A DNA stretch of 64,000 nt from Batillaria attramentaria (taxonomy: Eukaryota > Mollusca > Gastropoda > Batillariidae): assembly GCA_018292915.2 (NCBI GenBank), contig JACVVK020000486.1:268501-332500 (forward strand), given 5' to 3'. Made by a program: the position numbers and the translations under genes. Each line of letters starts with the position of its first letter. The first letter of the stretch is position 1. The notes beneath the pieces are model-generated. The model saw nothing but the letters and a program-made list of their open reading frames with translations. It was not told the origin of the DNA and searched no databases. Of this stretch, positions 35,021 through 45,600 are shown in pieces.

Positions 35021-37621
35021 ATGTCCATGTCCAAGATGGCCATGTCAGGCGAGGTTCCTAATCGTGCAGCAAGTGAGGAGGGGCCCAGTGCCACACAAAG
35101 AGGACCATCCGGAGATGGCCAACTCCCAAGCTTGCATACAGACCACATGAAAAAAAAATTTGGTCGTTCTTTGCAAGAGCAAAGGAAGGTGAAAAAAGTG
35201 GAACCAGATTTTGGCGACGACAATGAGTGTCAGAATGATTTGTTTCCTAGTGATACTGCTAGTGATTTAAGTGACTTAAATGTCACAGTTCGTTCTCGAG
35301 AGTCCAGCCCTGGGCCTGGCATCCAGGCAGTCACTCAGGTTCGGCCACCGATGTCTGCTGCTTACACCCCACCTATCTCCACCGCCACAACCCCACTGAT
35401 TTCTGCCGCTGATGCCCCAACAATGTCTGCTGCCAACACCCCACCTATATCCACCAACACGTCTCCACTGCTGTCTGCCGCTGATGCCCCACTGATGTCT
35501 GCTGCCAACACCTCACCATTCTCCACCAACACGTCCCCACTGCTGTGTGCCGCTGATGCCCCACCGGCCAAGTCCCCACTGCTGTCTGTCGCTGATGCCC
35601 CACCGATGTCTGCTGCCAAGACCCAAACTATCTCCACCTCCAAGTCCCAACTGATTTCTGCCGCTGATGCCCCGCCGATGTATGCTGCTTACACCCCACC
35701 TATCTCCATCGCCACATCCCCACTAAGTCCTGCTGCTGATGCCCCACCTGCCAAGTCCCCACTGTTGTCTGTCGCTGATGCCCCACTGATGTCTGCTGCC
35801 AACATCCAACTTATCTCGACCGCCACGTCCCCACTGATTTCTGCCGCTGATGCCCCACCCGCCAAGTCCCCACTGCTGTCTATCGCTGATGCCCCACCCA
35901 TGTCTGCTGCCATCACCCAACCTATCTCCACCACCAAGTCCCAACTGATTTTTGCTGCTGATGCCCCACCGATGTGTGCTGCTTACACCCCACCTATCTC
36001 CACCGCCACGTCCCCACTGATTTCTGCCGCTGATGCCCCACCTGCCAAGTCCTTACTGCTGTCTGTCGCTGATGCCCCACTGATGTCTGCTGCCAACACC
36101 CCACCTATCTCCACCGCCTCATCCCCACTGATTTCTGCCGCTGATGCCCCACCCACCAAGTCCCTACTGCTGTCTGCCGCTGATGCCCCACTGATGTCTG
36201 CTGCGTACACCCTGCCTATCTACGCCGCCACGTCCCCACTGATCTCTGCCGCTGATGCCCCGCCCGCCAAGTCCCCTCTGATTTCTGCCGCTGATGCCCC
36301 ACCGATGTCTGCTGCGAACACCCCACCTATCTCCACCACCTTGTCCCCACTGATTTCTGCCACTGATGCCCCACTGATGCCTGCTGCCAACACCCCAACC
36401 ACCTCTATTGCTAATACCCCAGCAAACTCTACCACCAACACCCCATGCACATCTACTGTCAACACCACACCCATCTCTACCGCCTACTCCCCACCTGTCT
36501 CTACTGCCAACACCCTGCAGATGTCTGCCAGCAACAACACCCCACCTTTGACTGCCACCAACTTCAAAGCAAATCTCCGACACATAATTTTAACGCTTCT
36601 CCTGATTGGAAACATCGTCATGATTGGAGGTGCCAGCGGGAAAAAGTTCTTCCTTGATGAAACCTGCATGGATTTCCTAAAAGAAAACTATCACACCGTT
36701 TCTCGTAATGAATGTCCAAATATTGATGGGTTGCTGTCAGAATCTAAGGTCACCACAATCCATGAGAAATGTTGTCCACGAGGGGAAAAACTACATTGTC
36801 AAATGGATGAAAGTAACACCTTGATGGCTGCTGGGTGCTTACCAGAACGCTCAGTACCACCAGGACACTTCCCCATTTTGAACACTTCTGGCGTTTCCCT
36901 CCGCTACGAGGATCATCCTTGTGAGGTCGGAACTTTTGAAGAAAACTACCGCAATTCGACCACAGTTGTGTATCAACAGTGTTCTCGGAGGAAGTCAACA
37001 TGTACCGGAGAAGGAGAAGAGATACAGAGATTAGGAGGAACAGTGGAAGACAACAAGTGTCGTTGCAAGATGGGTTTCAAGCCGTCAAGCCCAGATTGTA
37101 ATATATTTAACGATAATGACCCCTGCTCCTGTGTGCCTATGCTCTGTGAGCCCGGTACAGTACAGAGGGCTCTACCTCCCCCAGCAAACTGCACTGGCCA
37201 GGTGTGCGAGAACCTTGAACTTGAATACACTTGTGTGTCGAATAACTTCACCAGTGATGCTTCATCACCTTCCCCCACACTTAGCAAAAGCACACCAGGT
37301 CTTGAGCCATCCACCGTTTCAAACGAAAATGGGACCGAAATTAACAATGGGACAGAGGACACAACTCCCTACGTTTCAATTATTGTACCGCTTGGTATCG
37401 TGGCAGTTGTTGGTGGTGGTGGTGTTGTTGTTCTGCTTAGAAAATTCCCAGGCATCAGAAGATTCTGCAGCTGCTCAGGCTTAGTTGCTAGTTTGAGGCA
37501 AGCAGTACTGACCATATGCACCATATGCAGCAGGTGTACTGGCAAACAGCTAGATGAGGCCCAGGGAGGTACAGTGGTTTACAGACCTGCCAATCAGGAT
37601 GACAATGTACATGAAGTGTAG
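35021..37621 (+). CDS. Cysteine-rich TNFR-like membrane protein with coding minisatellite, gene 3
   Basis: An 866-codon frame from the ATG-rich start (MSMSKMAMSG); an acceptor-like CAG lies at about 34960, so 5' untranslated or coding exons may precede it, and the frame is open to 34829. Order: ~110 charged residues; a Ser/Thr/Pro/Ala repeat region (residues ~111-455); a Thr/Asn-rich stretch; a hydrophobic segment (IILTLLLIGNIVMIGG, ~520-537) ending GASG; a Cys-rich region with CC pair, KCRCKMGFKP and CSC; sequons NTS, NST, NCT, NFT, NGT; a membrane span (~784-806) interrupted by four Gly; and a ~60-aa tail with Cys. The cysteine module resembles TNF-receptor repeats; there is no death domain. 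If the middle hydrophobic segment is a signal anchor, the repeats are cytosolic; if an upstream exon supplies a signal peptide, they would form a mucin-like stalk. Confidence 0.65.
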   Translation: MSMSKMAMSGEVPNRAASEEGPSATQRGPSGDGQLPSLHTDHMKKKFGRSLQEQRKVKKVEPDFGDDNECQNDLFPSDTASDLSDLNVTVRSRESSPGPGIQAVTQVRPPMSAAYTPPISTATTPLISAADAPTMSAANTPPISTNTSPLLSAADAPLMSAANTSPFSTNTSPLLCAADAPPAKSPLLSVADAPPMSAAKTQTISTSKSQLISAADAPPMYAAYTPPISIATSPLSPAADAPPAKSPLLSVADAPLMSAANIQLISTATSPLISAADAPPAKSPLLSIADAPPMSAAITQPISTTKSQLIFAADAPPMCAAYTPPISTATSPLISAADAPPAKSLLLSVADAPLMSAANTPPISTASSPLISAADAPPTKSLLLSAADAPLMSAAYTLPIYAATSPLISAADAPPAKSPLISAADAPPMSAANTPPISTTLSPLISATDAPLMPAANTPTTSIANTPANSTTNTPCTSTVNTTPISTAYSPPVSTANTLQMSASNNTPPLTATNFKANLRHIILTLLLIGNIVMIGGASGKKFFLDETCMDFLKENYHTVSRNECPNIDGLLSESKVTTIHEKCCPRGEKLHCQMDESNTLMAAGCLPERSVPPGHFPILNTSGVSLRYEDHPCEVGTFEENYRNSTTVVYQQCSRRKSTCTGEGEEIQRLGGTVEDNKCRCKMGFKPSSPDCNIFNDNDPCSCVPMLCEPGTVQRALPPPANCTGQVCENLELEYTCVSNNFTSDASSPSPTLSKSTPGLEPSTVSNENGTEINNGTEDTTPYVSIIVPLGIVAVVGGGGVVVLLRKFPGIRRFCSCSGLVASLRQAVLTICTICSRCTGKQLDEAQGGTVVYRPANQDDNVHEV
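35351..36448 (+). repeat. Coding minisatellite: 72-bp and 111-bp units
   Basis: Unit starts (ATG of M-x-A-A) lie at 35351, 35423, 35495, 35606, 35678, 35789, 35900, 35972, 36083, 36194, 36305 and 36377. Periods are therefore 72 or 111 bp only. The long unit carries an extra 13-codon module (AKSPLLSVADAPP type), so units are 24 or 37 aa and the reading frame is always kept. The core reads MSAANTPPISTATSPLISAA then DAP. Confidence 0.9.
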
Positions 37622-38659
37622 ACAAGCGAAAGGAGCTTGCAAGTATGGGTGTGCTTGACCTTGAGCCACATTCATTTTGGGGGTTGTTTGAGTTATTTAT
37701 TTTATTGTTTCTTCTTTTCTTGGGGGGGGGGGGGGGGGGGGGTTGTTGGAGGCGGGAGGGGGCTGTTAAGAAATGTAATGGGTACATGTGTTGTAGTAGC
37801 ACAAGATGCTTGCATCTGTCATGTCCTTCAGCATTTTGGATAGTTGTTTAATCGAGAGGATTTAGTTCATCCACACAAAGCATTAACAGTGAAAGGGTGC
37901 AGGTGCCGAAAAATAACAGTGAAAGGTGGGGTGGGGGGATTCGAAGGGGGACAACAACAAACACAAAACACTTCAAATGAAATCAGAATAAAAATAACGT
38001 GTGCAGGTTGCCAATGTGGCAGGCACGATTTGGTTGGAATCCCCTGGTGGGCAGGACTTTGGTTGGGGGAGTTTCCCTCATCAAATTGACCCAAATTTAC
38101 AGGCATACTCGTTTACAGTGTCTGACCCACCCTCATGTACACATGCACATACAAATACCTGGTGTGTACATTAAAGATCCCATTCCACATGGGAAGGGGG
38201 GGGGAGGGGAGGGGGGGGGCGCAGAATGGAAGAATAATTGTCTATCATGCATGCAGGAAGGAAAAATTAGATGGTGCTGTACTGTGGAATCTAGACACAG
38301 TGCTATGCACAATTTTTGTACTTTGATAAGGTTTTTGTTTTTGTTTTTATAGGTCTAGTTTTAATTTGTGTCATTATTCATTCCGTGTACATGTATGATT
38401 TGGTGGTGGTTTATGATTTGGTGGTGGTCATGCCCAAATGAAATTTGTATACGAATAATTCCAGTTCATTTACAGTCTTTAGGTTACATGTTAGAATTCC
38501 ATTTCCAGACTTTCCAGTCAGTTGAAATTTGATATAAAATTCAAGTACGTACACACACATATATATATATGTACATATTTAGTTTTAGGAATTAACAGTG
38601 TCTATTGAAATTTGAAATCTCAGACTTGGCAAAAACAGTTTTCTGATACACTGCTTAAA

Positions 38660-39005
38660 AAAAAAAAAGTTGGTGTGGCAGTCAGTGACGATGTTTGGGG
38701 ATTGGTTGTGTCTAAGTCATTCATAATTAGTCCATAACAGCGTTTCCTGGCGACCGAACGTGTCAAGGGGCACCCGTGCCACATCGGCCAAAAACAGTTA
38801 CAGCCAGGGAGGATATTTTCATTTGCCGCCAAGCTCATAGAACAGTGACCAATGAAAACCACACCAGCAGGCAGCTTAGCTGGTCACAATCGCCACCATG
38901 GCCAGTCAAGACTTTCGGAAGCCTTTACACGACGTCCATCACAAGTTTCGTCGCTCTGAAGACTGGCGCGGCCGCACAACTCACCTGGTCTGCTTAGAAC
39001 TTAAG
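38660..39005 (+). pseudogene. Tc1/mariner-like transposase fragment, second copy
   Basis: Same broken fragment as at 22470-22810 with a few substitutions (TVTAREDIFICRQAHR). No catalytic region. Confidence 0.4.
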
Positions 39006-40206
39006 TACATGCTTCCAACACTCAATTACTTCTTCTTTTTTTTTTCTTTTTTTTTTTGCTGCCCCCAACTCTTTGCCAGCTTTAGTGGCGTTCCTCCCAG
39101 GTCATGGGTGGAACCCACGGAGGACTCGGAAGCTGGTACAATTTTTTATTTTTTATTATGCATGATGATGGAGATGAGGATGATAGTAAGATGATGCTAT
39201 GGAGGTCCATGTGGTTTGGGACTGCGGGACAGGGCCGCATTCCACGCTTCCTGTCATAAATATCCCGGCATTAACCAGGCCCGGTAACAAATTGCTTTAT
39301 ATGTGACAGTTTTCATTCATTTAAGCTTTGCATGAAATGTGTTTATCTTTGCCTATATATATATATACATCATTTAGAGAAATGCATTCTGTGTGGTAGA
39401 GCTCATAAATACAGTGTACTGTACATAGTACCATTGATGGTGGGTAAGATGGACACAAGATTTTTACTGTTTGGATTTTGTGACGGATTTCAGGGTAGGA
39501 CGCTCCAGTGTACTTAATGGAGGGCATTTCTCCGAACGTACAGGGTAAACATCGAAGAAGAAGGTTGTAAGTGTCTCATGTACAGTGGAGAGAAGGCTCA
39601 GACTTAGGGGCAGAATGAGATATGTCACAGGGAACCAAAAGGATTATCATCAGTTTTAATCATTATTTTTTCTTCAGCAAAGTGTTGTATTTTTAGTAGT
39701 AGTATTGCCATTTTGATTTGTGTTAGGTTCTGTGTGTTTGTGATAATGTATTGTATACTAAGATGAACAAATACCAATACACCACGAGAGAACATCAGAA
39801 TTTTACCGACAGGAAATGCTATGCAATCCTCTTGCGTACTATGCAAATAATATTTGCAAATGCACCAGCTGAAAGTTTTTATGCATGTACTGTAATCCAT
39901 CATTCAGTCATCATACTGTTGTGTACTCTGGTCCAAATAAAATGTACAACTGGTGGAAGTTTTATTTTACCATCATTGCAGTGCAACAGCACAACGAACA
40001 CATATATGCCAACCATGCAGTGTAAAATTACAACCATGCAGTGTAAAATTACAGTATTGGCAGATCTTGATGTTACATCTGGTATGCAGTATTTTGTCGA
40101 TGTGTACATTCTGTATATTTACAAAGAAAGCAATTTACTGTCTTTTTCTATTTTGTAGATGTGCTTGGTTGAGGTAATAAATCTTTTCTCAACACTTGTG
40201 TTTTTA

Positions 40207-40241
<35 letters not shown>

Positions 40242-40550
40242 ATCCAAGCATACAAACACAAACATTTTACATAAATTTTACACAAACATTTGCATCTTAC
40301 ATAACTCACCCCACAGTTTCTGATCGTTTACTGCATGTTGTAACAGCAAAGGTAGTTCTCTAATGGAGGGAGTGCACTATTTTTAATACGTTGCAAAGAT
40401 CTTGAAGTGTGGCTCCTAAGAAATTGCACATTACACCAACATTATTTCAATGGCGTTCCTAATGGCAGTTATTCAGGATCATCCTCAGGACACCAAAACT
40501 TTTAAAGTCTACCAGAATGGTTGCATGAATAACCACACTCCACAATGGTG

Positions 40551-40639
40551 TGTGCTGGCCTCTTCATCGTTGCCCCGTCTTTGATATCACCCGTACGTGG
40601 TGGAAAAGGACATTAAACTCCCAAACACCCACCCACCCA
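40551..40639 (+). mobile_element. 5'-truncated SINE A fragment with 12-bp TSD
   Basis: The 3' part of the SINE A family (TGTGCTGG...CCCGTCTTTGATATCACC...AAACACCCACCC). Flanked by exact TCCACAATGGTG repeats (40539-40550 and 40640-40651). The sister copy has one related site near 28270. Confidence 0.85.
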
Positions 40640-40912
40640 TCCACAATGGTGCCTTTCTACATAAACAATGTACCGTACAAAAAGGAAATTTACCCCAACA
40701 CGACCAAAAATGCAAATATGGTCTCACAAGTACATAGTCTCGCAAGTACATGAAATCATGTATGTACACGTATCAAGCATTTTCATTCACGCTACACATG
40801 AAGAAAACAGCTCAGCCACACAACATAAGCATATCTGCTTTAAAGAGTAATGGTGGTCTAGAAGTACCTGTGTAAAACTGTCAATGACTACCATAAAAAC
40901 CCGCCAGTGGGT

Positions 40913-40981
40913 AAGGACATTTTGCCAGCCAAACCGTCATTTGATATTATCAAATGATGGTTTGGCTGGCAAAATGTCCTT
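40913..40981. other. 34-bp palindrome with 1-nt centre
   Basis: Arms 40913-40946 and 40948-40981, one mismatch by eye, starting AAGGACATTTTGCCAGCC. It would extrude as a cruciform or fold to a tight RNA hairpin. Confidence 0.8.
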
Positions 40982-41526
40982 CAGATATCCACCATGTACT
41001 GGTTGGTTACTAGCACCTACCGCATACCAAACCTCGGCCCATCTGGTAAACGCAGGGCTATCACCAAGAAATTTCCCAAGACCTGGTACTTTAGTAAAGG
41101 AGCCGCAAAGCCACCACTGCGTATTGCCAAAAGCACCCCAGTTTGGGGGTCCAGGGACACCCCGCCCCCCCAAAAAAAAAGAAGAAAATGTAGAATAAAA
41201 TCGGTGCAGTCTGGTGCATTTTGATCGAAAAAATTTTAAAAGAAATCTAAAATGCCCCCAAAATTAGAAGAAACATGCCATTTGGCTGTCAAAAAACTGC
41301 TGTCACACGGGAGACATTTTAGACCGCAGAAACATAGAACATGACTGAACACTGCGTTTTTCTGTCTTTCTTATGTGACATACGGTTGCAACATGCCTTT
41401 GCCCTAATTTTTCCAGACTACCAGTAAAATATCACGCATGTGACAATTAACAGCCTTACAGTTACTCATTCACACCACAGTCACGGAATGAAGAAATATA
41501 AATTAGAATGACGCTAATTCAAACTA

Positions 41527-42543
41527 TCAAGAATCGTCTTCATATATGGAAAGTCCAAGTCTCCGAATGACATCCTCGGGCATGCAGTAGACGGGGTTCA
41601 CAGGCTGAACAGCAGGATCGCCGAGCAGGGAGAGGCCGGCCAGACCAAAGAGGGTGTGGAACGGATCAACCTGCACAAAGACGCAGGTTAAAACTAAGTA
41701 CTGGGTATTCTACTACTACTAAATACTGGAACAATATACTGATGATTGCAGTTGAATAATAACAGTAATGGATATTCATAGAGCGCTTATACTCGGCGAG
41801 CTCAAAGTGCTTACAAAGTCAAGAAAAATAAAATGGCATGCAAATAATACCAGAGAGAACAATAAAAGACACAGCAATTGTGGCACATATACATACACGT
41901 ATGGCACATATACGTACACACACACACATGCGCACACACACACACAAGTTCTGTCAGTCCCTCATTACTGCTGCTGGGCTGAGAACAAGTGTGTTTTGAC
42001 TGCAATTTCAAAGGTGGGGACTAAATCTACTCTGCTCCATAAAAGACCTGTCTACGGAATGGCATTACACATCACGATAACAAATCAGTCAATCAAGCAC
42101 ACACACACACACACACACACAGAGAACAAAACCAGTATCTCCAACTCTCCCAGCTTGAAGCGACAGATTGTTAGCAATCAGTCCCCGAATGTAAAAGTCG
42201 AGGTTAATTTAACCCACGACTACGGGCCTAACCCAGACTAGGACAAAAGAAAGCAAAACACAAAATTATATAAAAGAGGAGGCGAAGAAAGGAATAAATA
42301 AATCCTTCTATAACGGCTTAGGCGTCTTGCTGGAATGGACCAGCTTCCTGATTTAAAACAAAAAAACAACAGAAAATTTAACCCTAGAGCTAGTTTAGTT
42401 CAAGGCTAGACTCTAACCCGGGGCTAAAATCCCTAACCCCGACTTCTACATGTGGAGCCTGATTGTGAGTCCTGCGCTGACACTTAGAGACATGAAACCC
42501 ATGTACTGTACTGATGTAGAGTACTCTGTATTTTCAGTGGAAA

Positions 42544-42606
<63 letters not shown>

Positions 42607-45600
42607 CCCTCTTGCCTGCATACATCAAAACAGGTGGCATAAGTTACAGTCAACGTGCCATTAATTCAGGGTCCATACAGGTTCACAGTCTCAAAAACTC
42701 ATGACTTTTCCAGGCCATCTCTCCTGTTTTCCATGACAACTTCCTCGCACTCTTTTACACTGACACAAACGAGGGTAGAAAATCCGAGCTTACCCAAGTT
42801 ATCGCAGTCAGCAAGACCAATGTTCAGAGTTAGCCATAAGCCTCATGGGAAGGCAGTTTGTTGGTATACTTGGCGAACAATCCAGCGAGTAATCACCAAG
42901 CTGACCGTCTCACTGGCTGGCTGAAAATGGCTTCAATAAAATTCTGAAATTCCATGACTTTTCATGACTCTTGAGATAATTTCATAATTTTCCAGGCCTG
43001 GAAAAGCGATTTTCAAATTCCATGACTTTTCCAGGATTCCATGACCTGTATGGACCCTGCATTATTACATTTACAATTCATATTCCATCACATACACATG
43101 GAAAGCACTGAAGCAAATGGTTAGTTGTCTGTAAGTTTACGAACCATATCCCCCGGTCTATCGGCGAAGCCACCAGTTTCATCATCCTGACACGCCAGCA
43201 TGAACGCCTTCAGTTTTTCCTGTAGACAAAATGGGAGCGAAGATTAGTAGTATAGTACATGTATGATGTTTATGACATTCACTGATTCATTCAATGCACC
43301 ACAGAACACATCCTACAAGACTGCAGCAACCTCCAGACCCTGAGGGAAGCGACTTGGCCACAACCAGCCCCCCTGCAACAGAAGCTGTACGGGCCGGTGG
43401 AAGAACTCCAGAAGACCACCAGATTGATCTCAAGTACCTGTCTCCCAGTGTGATAACGGCGACTGAGAAGAAGAAAAAGAAGATTCAATGCACTAGAATT
43501 GATGCCCCCCTCCCCCATTTTTGCAGACAGATGTTGAAGACATGCCGTTCATTTTCACAGACAGACGTTGAAGAAGACATGCACTTAGCAAGTCAAGATA
43601 TCAGACAGACAGCAGAAAATTTTTTTAAAAAGAAAAAAAAGAGAGAATAAATAAAATAAAATAAACAGATTATAATGTCATGTTCATCTTGGTGAGGCAA
43701 AAGGAAAACAAAACTGTGCTGCATTCTTCGCTAAACAACAACAACAAAATTTAAAAAATGAAACTGTTAAAACTGGACTTTGGGACACACCTTATCAATC
43801 CAGTGGAGACGGCCAATGACTGCCATGGAAGCCAGCACCCACCAGGAGTAACACACATCAGGCAGCTTCTCTGGTCGACCTGTGAATGAGTACACCACAT
43901 GCTTCTTGGTAAACTTCACTGACAGGAACATAACTATATATATTGTAACAGAAGCAGAACAGTAAATTGTCAGTGCAAGCCACTTTATGTGAAGTGGGTG
44001 AATCTCGGCTGTGTAGCAACGGCCTCCCCATTGGGCCCTTAGCACACCCGCTCTGGGTAGGAGCCGACCTAGGCAGGAAAATCTTGCTTGCCTCGGCTGG
44101 GATTCAAACCCGGGTCTCTTGGTCCATGGCCTGAAGTACTAACCACTACACTACGGAGGCCAGTGAGCCTAGATATATATATGTTAAAGGATGGGTTGTG
44201 AAAGGGATATTGTTACCATTCAAGCCTCCAGAGGGAAGCTGTAGTTCACACAGCCACCAACCCAGCTGGGATTCGAACACTGGTCTCTCGGTCTATGGCC
44301 CGAAGTGCTAACGACTACACTACGGAGGCCGGTGAGCCTAGATATATATATATGTTAAAGGATGGGTTGTGAAAGGGATATTGTTACCATTCAAGCCTCC
44401 AGAGGGAAGCTGTCGTTCACACAGCCACCAGCCCAGCTGGGATTCGAACACTGGTCTCTCGGTCTATGGCCCGAAGTGCTAACCACTACACTACGGAGGC
44501 CAGTGAGCCTAGATATATATATGTTAAAGGATGGGTTGTGAAAGGGATATTGTTACCATTCAAGCCTCCAGAGGGAAGCTGTCGTTCACACAGCCACCAA
44601 CCCAGCTGGGATTCGAACACTGGTCTCTCGGTCTATGGCCCGAAGTGCTAACCACTACACTACGGAGGCCGGTGAGCCTAGATATATATATATATATATG
44701 TTAAAGGATGGGTTGTGAAAGGGATATTGTTACCATTCAAGCCTCCAGAGGGAAGCTGTAGTTCACACAGCCACCAACCCAGCTGGGATTCGAACACTGG
44801 TCTCTCGGTCTATGGCCCGAAGTGCTAACGACTACACTACGGAGGCCGGTGAGCCTAGATACACATATGTTAAAGGATGGGTTGTGAAACGGATGTTGTT
44901 ACCATTCAGGCCGCCAGAGGGAAGCTGTCGTTCACACAGCCACCAGCCCAGCTGATCAACGTTCACATGGTGCAGACGTCCAGTGATCGCCAGCAGTCCC
45001 ACGCAGCAGTAAATCTGAAAACCACAAAATAATACTTTACGATGTCGAGAGAATTGACGTGAAACTCCTCACAAGCATCCAGACTGTTAACGTAAACATA
45101 TGTTCCAAAGCTCGTCATAAGAAAACGCTAGTGCACACAGTTCGTGTACTCTGACTGCCTCACAGGCAAGGGGAGATAATCAGCAGTGCACCCTGTGAAA
45201 ATGCAAGCGTCCCTGGGACCCCCTCTCCACATTTTTGAGGGTCTTTTTGTAAATTTTGAGGGCCCATGGTCTTTTGGTATAAAGAGTACGTCAGTCAAAA
45301 CCATTTGTTGTTGTTGTTTACAAAGGTATTCAAGTAAGAGAGATAAATGTATGTTCATTGTAGCGTGTCAGCCATTGCGAATCAGCAAGGCAAGGAACCC
45401 ACATGTTAACCACATAGAGCATTATCACAGGACAATAAGTGTCCCAGAGTGCTTAAGCCAATCAGATTCTGTCTGTTTTGCACGACGACTCAGCAGGAAT
45501 GCGATGCTGCACGTGTCGGCTGCTAGTTACAGATCGCTTTTTGTTCATCAAGTTTCCGGGAGTGTTGGAAATATACTGTCTGTTGTGGCAAGACCGAAAC

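Larger units (their letters stand above)
36190..40652. repeat. Segmental duplication, copy B
   Basis: Partner of 19034-28281. Lacks the large insertions of copy A but has its own ~780-bp segment (about 37803-38585) and a short SINE fragment (40551-40639). Confidence 0.8.

Noticed and set aside
35362..36583. Several long minus-strand open frames antisense to gene 3
   Set aside because: They arise because the coding repeat uses few codons, leaving the opposite strand free of stops; the plus strand has the membrane and Cys-rich domains.
40994..41224. Plus-strand frame after the palindrome
   Set aside because: Ends in a C-run/A-run tract, no domain, no splice support; probably repeat-derived.
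44166..44902. Regularly spaced ~170-bp repeats, CRISPR-like at first sight
   Set aside because: The host is eukaryotic, the units are whole tandem copies without unique spacers, and they contain exon and SINE sequence.
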